Shown here: positions 12,359-15,895 of the stretch, piece by piece | Position numbering within the stretch: position 1 is the stretch's first letter | Layout of the letters: every line of letters starts with the position of its first letter | Assembly: GCA_964431075.1 (NCBI GenBank) | Contig: CAYSID010000017.1 | Location: 1-15,895, forward strand | DNA from: CAYHSW01 sp964431075 | Lineage (GTDB): Bacteria; Patescibacteriota; Microgenomatia; JAMCZE01 | Direction: 5' to 3' | Length of the DNA stretch: 15,895 nt | Position numbers and translations under genes: made by a program | The notes under the pieces: model-generated | Seen by the model: the letters and a program-made list of their open reading frames with translations, nothing else | Databases searched by the model: none | Told to the model about the DNA's origin: nothing

Positions 12359-13248
12359 TGGACTTACTGGTGATAATTCTAGTTTTAATAATTGGTTTTA
12401 TTTTATTATTTTTGTTCCTTAATAAGAAATTGGAAGTTAAACAGGATAATACCCTGTTGGAATGGCTTAAGTCGATGGACAAAAGGTTGGATTTGCAGAC
12501 CCAGAAGATTTTGGAGTCGCAAAAAACAATCGGAGAAATGAGCGAAATTGGCAAATCGATGAAAGATTTACAAAACTTTTTAGCTAGTCCAAAACTGCGC
12601 GGCGGTCTTGGGGAGCAGGTCTTAAAAGATCTGCTGACGGAATCTTTACCAAGGCAAAGTTTCGGTTTGCAATACAGTTTTCGTTCCGGAGTTAGAGTGG
12701 ACGCAATGATTAAAACTTCTTCGGGGATTATCCCCATTGATTCGAAATTCTCGATGGAAAATTTTAAAAAAATGCACGAGGATGAAAGTTTTAAAAAAGA
12801 TTTTCAAAAGGACATCAAAAACCGGGTGGATGAGATTGCGGATAAATATATTTTACCGGATGAAGGGACAGTTGATTTTGCCCTAATGTACGTCCCGTCT
12901 GAAGCGGTTTATTACGACATTGTCAATTCGGATTTAATTGATTATGCTTATAAACGGCGGGTGATGCCGGTTTCGCCGTCAACTTTTTATGCCTTTCTGC
13001 GATCGGTACTACTTTCTTTTGAAGGGCAAAAAATTGCCGCGGAAATAAAAAATATTCAAATGGCGATGCGGACAATTCGTACCGAAACGGAGAAATTTGC
13101 GGATGTTTTGCAAACCCTGCAAACCCATGTCAATAATGCCTATAACACCATGTCCCGCGCCGCCACCCAATTTTTATCCCTGTCATCAAAAGTCGAAAAT
13201 GTCCAAAGAATTGGGGATAAAGAGGAAAAATCAATTGTTAAACCGTAG
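12358..13248 (+). CDS. rmuC: RmuC-family DNA recombination protein
   Basis: RmuC proteins limit inversion and rearrangement at short inverted repeats and carry a PD-(D/E)XK nuclease-like core. This 296-aa protein has one N-terminal membrane helix (residues 3-21), a charged coiled-coil-like stretch (about 25-70), then the conserved block. RGGLGEQVLKDLL (81-93) opens it, followed by GVRVDAMIKTSSGIIPIDSKFSMENF, where Asp115 and Asp128-x-Lys130 form the nuclease signature. ADKYILPDEGTVDFALMYVPSEAVYYDI and RRVMPVSPSTFYAFLRSV follow, both typical of RmuC. It is shorter than the ~475-aa E. coli protein because the coiled coil is brief. Its neighbour is another DNA-processing enzyme. Its last 11 bp overlap the convergent 72-aa ORF. 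Possible relevance: this genome segment is full of short repeats of the sort that recombination enzymes act on; that link is speculation. Confidence 0.93.
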   Translation: MDLLVIILVLIIGFILLFLFLNKKLEVKQDNTLLEWLKSMDKRLDLQTQKILESQKTIGEMSEIGKSMKDLQNFLASPKLRGGLGEQVLKDLLTESLPRQSFGLQYSFRSGVRVDAMIKTSSGIIPIDSKFSMENFKKMHEDESFKKDFQKDIKNRVDEIADKYILPDEGTVDFALMYVPSEAVYYDIVNSDLIDYAYKRRVMPVSPSTFYAFLRSVLLSFEGQKIAAEIKNIQMAMRTIRTETEKFADVLQTLQTHVNNAYNTMSRAATQFLSLSSKVENVQRIGDKEEKSIVKP

Positions 13249-13456
13249 ATTTCCCGGAAAGACATCTGTTTATTTGATTATAAATTATTGATGCTTCCGG
13301 TTCGGAATACACAACCTCATCATCTTCGCCTTGTCCAAGACGTGGAGTGTGTGATTTCCAATAACCCGGTGGACGAATGGGGGTAACAAAAAGTCTTCCC
13401 TCATGAGCGTTATAAACATATCGTTTTCCATCAAAAACTAAAGTGGGTCTCTCCAT
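13238..13456 (-). CDS. Small hypothetical protein (72 aa)
   Basis: ATG 13456 gives MERPTLVFDGKRYVYNAHEG followed by a hydrophilic, Pro/Gly-containing chain. There is no signal, membrane helix or known motif. Support for a real gene: TTGACA on the minus strand (13490-13485) and AATTAT (13466-13461) with an 18-bp spacer place the transcription start at about the ATG, and the ORF fills the only gap between rmuC and the helicase. A GTG start at 13477 would make it 79 aa but would lie inside the promoter spacer. It overlaps the end of rmuC by 11 bp. Composition is not low-complexity. It could be a chance ORF, but the consensus promoter makes this less likely. Function unknown. Confidence 0.5.
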   Translation of the reverse strand: MERPTLVFDGKRYVYNAHEGRLFVTPIRPPGYWKSHTPRLGQGEDDEVVYSEPEASIIYNQINRCLSGKSTV

Positions 13457-13460
13457 CTGG

Positions 13461-13512
13461 ATAATTTTCACACACACACTTATTTGTCAAGTTTTGGGAT
13501 TAAAGGTACAAT
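13461..13512. promoter_or_regulatory. Bidirectional promoter sharing one -35 region
   Basis: Plus strand: TTGTCA (13484-13489), 17-bp spacer, TACAAT (13507-13512), then GTG 13518 exactly where transcription should begin. Minus strand: TTGACA (13490-13485), 18-bp spacer, AATTAT (13466-13461), then ATG 13456. The near-palindrome TTGTCAA serves as -35 for both directions. The minus spacer contains a (CA)5.5 tract. Confidence 0.65.
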
Positions 13513-13517
13513 GAGGT

Positions 13518-15895
13518 GTGGATAAAAAACTAAATAGAAATCAGCAGGAAGCGGTGGAGTATGGGGGCGGGCCGCTGTTAATTATTGCCGGGGCGGGGAC
13601 GGGAAAGACAACGGTTATTACCGAGCGGATCAAATACTTAATCGGCGCCAACCTTGCCAGACCGGAGGAAATTCTGGCTCTGACTTTTACCGAAAAAGCG
13701 GCTCGGGAAATGGAGGAGCGGATTGATAAAATTTTACCCTACGGGGTTTTTGGCATGTGGGTCACCACATTTCACTCTTTTTGCGACCGGATTTTGCGAT
13801 CCGAAGCCTTGCACATCGGCCTGTCCTCAAATTATAGGTTAATGACCGAGGCCCAAACTTATTTGTTTGTCAAAAAAAACTTCTGGCAGTTTGACTTGAA
13901 TTATTTTCGCCCGCACGGCAACCCGTATAAGTTTATTGAGGGGATGATTCAATATTTTTCGCGGTTAAAGGATGAGGATATTTTGCCGGAAGATTATAAG
14001 AATGAAGAATATCAGGAATTAGTCCAGGCGTATAAAACTTATGAAGACCTAAAAATTAAAGAAGGGGTTATGGATTTTGCGGATTTAATTACAAACACTC
14101 TAAAATTATTCAGGGAAAGAAAAAACATTCTGGTTCGGTATCAAAAACAGTTCAAATATATTTTACTTGACGAATTTCAGGACACCAATTTTGCCCAGTA
14201 TCAATTAGTAAAATTGTTGGCAGCTGATGACAGTAATGTTACAGTTGTTGCTGACGACGACCAATCAATATACAGATTCCGCGGGGCAGCGATTTCCAAT
14301 GTTTTGCAATTTAAAAAAGACTACCCGAAATCTAAAACGATAACTTTGATTGAAAACTACCGTTCCACTCAAGAAATTTTAGATCGATCATATGATTTGA
14401 TTCAACACAATAATCCTGATCGGTTGGAAGTTGCAGAAGGTATTGATAAGAAACTAATTTCTCAAATTAAAACTTCTGGAGGCAAAATCGAATTCATTTA
14501 TACAGATAGAGTCGAAAATGAGGCAGAAGAAGTAGTCAGAAAGATCAAAGATCAAAGATCAAAATATGATTGGAAAGATTTTGCAATTTTGGTTAGAGCC
14601 AATAATCACGCCGAACCGTTTGTTCGAGCTTTAGAGAAGGCTGGCATCCCCTACCAATTTTTAGGCCCGGGGCAACTTTTCAAACAACCGGAAATTCGTG
14701 ACTTAACTGCCTACTTAAAATTTTTAACTGATTTTACGGATTCAGTTTCATTGTACCGGGTATTATCGATGGAGATTTTTGGGATAAAACAACGGGAAAT
14801 CATCGGCTGGTTCGCACAAGCCAAAAAAGAAAATACATCACTTTTCGAATTGATGGAAAAAAACGGCGGGTCGTTCGTAGAGATGGTTCACAAACACCAA
14901 GAATTAATTAACAAAGAGACAGCCGGGCAAATTTTATACTACTTCTTAGAGGATTCGGGACTTTTAAAAAATATTGTTGATTATAAAACAACAAGTGATG
15001 AAAAACGGGCATTAAATATCATGAAATTTTTTGACAAATTAAAAAGTTTTGAGTCGCAAAACATTGACTCCTCGGTTTTTGCGGTTGTGGATTATTTAGA
15101 GTTGGCGATGGATCAAGGGGAATCGCCGACGGCAGCGGAGACCGATTGGACACAAAATAACGCTGTTAACATCTTAACTTTGCATTCGGCCAAAGGACTG
15201 GAGTTTCCGGTGGTTTTTCTTGTCAATTTGGTCGAAGGCCGATTCCCGACCCGCGAACGAAAGGAACAAATTCCCGTTCCTGACGAATTAATAAAAGAAA
15301 CCTTGCCGGTTGGCGACTATCATCTTGAAGAAGAACGCCGGCTGTTTTACGTTGGCATGACGAGGGCTAAAGAAAAACTTTATTTAACTGCCGCGAATTT
15401 TTATGGGGAAGGGAAAAAAGAAAGGAAAGTTTCTCCGTTTGTAGACGAAGCGCTGGGGGTTCATAGTTCATCGTTCATAGTTCATAGTAATGGAAACCAG
15501 TTGCCATTATTCGAGTGGTCAAGGCCGTCTACTATGAACAATGAACCAGAGTCTACTATCCACAAAGTCGATTATTTATCCTACAGCGCCATTGAAACTT
15601 TTCGTATGTGTCCGTTGCATTACAAACTAAAAAATATTTTACGGATTCCAACTCCCCCCAATGCCGCACAATCGATGGGGAATTCCGCGCATCAGATACT
15701 TAGAGACTTGTATGTTTATAAATTACCACTGGAAGAATTATTGGAAAAGGACTGGATACACGCCGGTTATCAAAGTAAAAAACACGAGGAGGATTCAAAA
15801 AAAAGAATAAAAGATTTTTTAAATGAATACCTAAAAACTGATTTGCACAAAATAGCGAAGCCTCTTTATTTAGAACAGCCGTTTACTATTAAGAT
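13518..15895 (+). CDS. UvrD-type helicase fused to a PD-(D/E)XK nuclease domain (3' partial)
   Basis: The frame is open from GTG 13518 to the window end (792 codons, no stop seen). Helicase motifs: Walker A AGAGTGKTT (24-32), TFTEKAAREM, TFHSF, LLDEFQDT (216-223), DDDQSIYRFRGA (from about 246), ENYRST, LHSAKGLEF (555-563), and EEERRLFYVGMTRAKEKLYL (about 604-623). A repeat-encoded linker (about 648-680) leads to YLSYSAIETFRMCPLHYKL (686-704) and MGNSAHQIL (720-728). These are the usual first motifs of the RecB/AddB-type nuclease family (PDDEXK_1); the catalytic Asp/Glu-Lys part lies beyond the window. This is the layout of AddA/RecB-like enzymes that unwind and trim double-strand breaks, though too compact to call either. 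The start is fixed by the promoter: TTGTCA-17-TACAAT ends 5 nt before GTG, so the mRNA is probably leaderless. Confidence 0.92.
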   Translation, partial: MDKKLNRNQQEAVEYGGGPLLIIAGAGTGKTTVITERIKYLIGANLARPEEILALTFTEKAAREMEERIDKILPYGVFGMWVTTFHSFCDRILRSEALHIGLSSNYRLMTEAQTYLFVKKNFWQFDLNYFRPHGNPYKFIEGMIQYFSRLKDEDILPEDYKNEEYQELVQAYKTYEDLKIKEGVMDFADLITNTLKLFRERKNILVRYQKQFKYILLDEFQDTNFAQYQLVKLLAADDSNVTVVADDDQSIYRFRGAAISNVLQFKKDYPKSKTITLIENYRSTQEILDRSYDLIQHNNPDRLEVAEGIDKKLISQIKTSGGKIEFIYTDRVENEAEEVVRKIKDQRSKYDWKDFAILVRANNHAEPFVRALEKAGIPYQFLGPGQLFKQPEIRDLTAYLKFLTDFTDSVSLYRVLSMEIFGIKQREIIGWFAQAKKENTSLFELMEKNGGSFVEMVHKHQELINKETAGQILYYFLEDSGLLKNIVDYKTTSDEKRALNIMKFFDKLKSFESQNIDSSVFAVVDYLELAMDQGESPTAAETDWTQNNAVNILTLHSAKGLEFPVVFLVNLVEGRFPTRERKEQIPVPDELIKETLPVGDYHLEEERRLFYVGMTRAKEKLYLTAANFYGEGKKERKVSPFVDEALGVHSSSFIVHSNGNQLPLFEWSRPSTMNNEPESTIHKVDYLSYSAIETFRMCPLHYKLKNILRIPTPPNAAQSMGNSAHQILRDLYVYKLPLEELLEKDWIHAGYQSKKHEEDSKKRIKDFLNEYLKTDLHKIAKPLYLEQPFTIK
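14542..14562. repeat. Heptamer repeat (AGATCAA)x3 in the helicase-nuclease gene
   Basis: Three perfect copies in frame, encoding part of RKIKDQRSK (about residues 341-349) between helicase motifs. Confidence 0.9.
15459..15546. repeat. GTTCATA heptamers with an inverted copy in the helicase-nuclease linker
   Basis: GTTCATA, GTTCATC, GTTCATA, GTTCATA occupy 15459-15486. The 16 bases at 15531-15546 are the reverse complement of 15466-15481 with one mismatch. The frame stays open and the segment encodes the low-complexity linker VHSSSFIVHSN to MNNEPES between the helicase and nuclease parts. Confidence 0.85.

Noticed and set aside
4429..15488. Repeat arrays as CRISPR
   Set aside because: Units are 7-8 bp, directly tandem with no spacers, and inside coding genes; no cas genes.

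Overview
The window looks like a chromosomal piece of a Candidate Phyla Radiation (Patescibacteria) bacterium, most likely of the Microgenomates type. This is inference from gene content and style, with no rRNA to confirm it. The signs are compact, overlapping genes, shortened housekeeping enzymes (triosephosphate isomerase of 199 aa, PcrA-like helicase of 580 aa, MetRS of 462 aa), cysteine-rich and TPTPTP-linked surface proteins, an LCP protein with a CPR-like Cys insert, GT-C and GT2 membrane glycosyltransferases, and in-frame short repeats inside conserved genes. There is no rRNA, tRNA, transposase or CRISPR array, and no gene-free stretch over 300 bases.

Layout. 1-2926 (+): three surface proteins: an Ig-like protein with a C-terminal PPVTG anchor (5' end outside the window), a protein with about fifty cysteines, and a smaller protein with two copies of an 8-Cys module that also occurs in its neighbour. 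4505-2903 (-): tpiA, then an LCP cell-wall ligase. 4528-6270 (+): PcrA/UvrD helicase. 11990-6172 (-): a tight five-gene run: SAM hydroxide adenosyltransferase, metG, tatD, GT2 glycosyltransferase, GT-C glycosyltransferase. 12343-12080 (-): a small membrane protein. 12358-13248 (+): rmuC. 13456-13238 (-): a 72-aa orphan. 13518 to the window end (+): a second UvrD-type helicase fused to the start of a PD-(D/E)XK nuclease.

The most notable thing is the leader of the SAM-hydrolase/metG operon (about 12100-11990, minus strand). A TATAAT box is followed at once by a 14-codon ORF, MNANFSMMMEMLPV, with four internal Met codons. Then come an antiterminator-like arm that starts at the ORF's stop codon, and a GC-rich hairpin with a U-tract that ends at the ATG of the SAM hydrolase gene. 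This has the architecture of ribosome-mediated transcription attenuation responding to Met-tRNA. It would control an enzyme that frees methionine from SAM and, downstream, the enzyme that loads methionine onto tRNA, which is a coherent methionine-economy circuit. It is inferred from sequence only.

Two other window-wide patterns: (i) starts at the heads of transcripts sit about 5-11 nt after a -10-like hexamer, often in divergent pairs, suggesting leaderless mRNAs; (ii) period-7 (once period-8) short tandem repeats and one 22-bp GC palindrome lie in frame within tpiA, pcrA, tatD, the GT-C gene and the second helicase.
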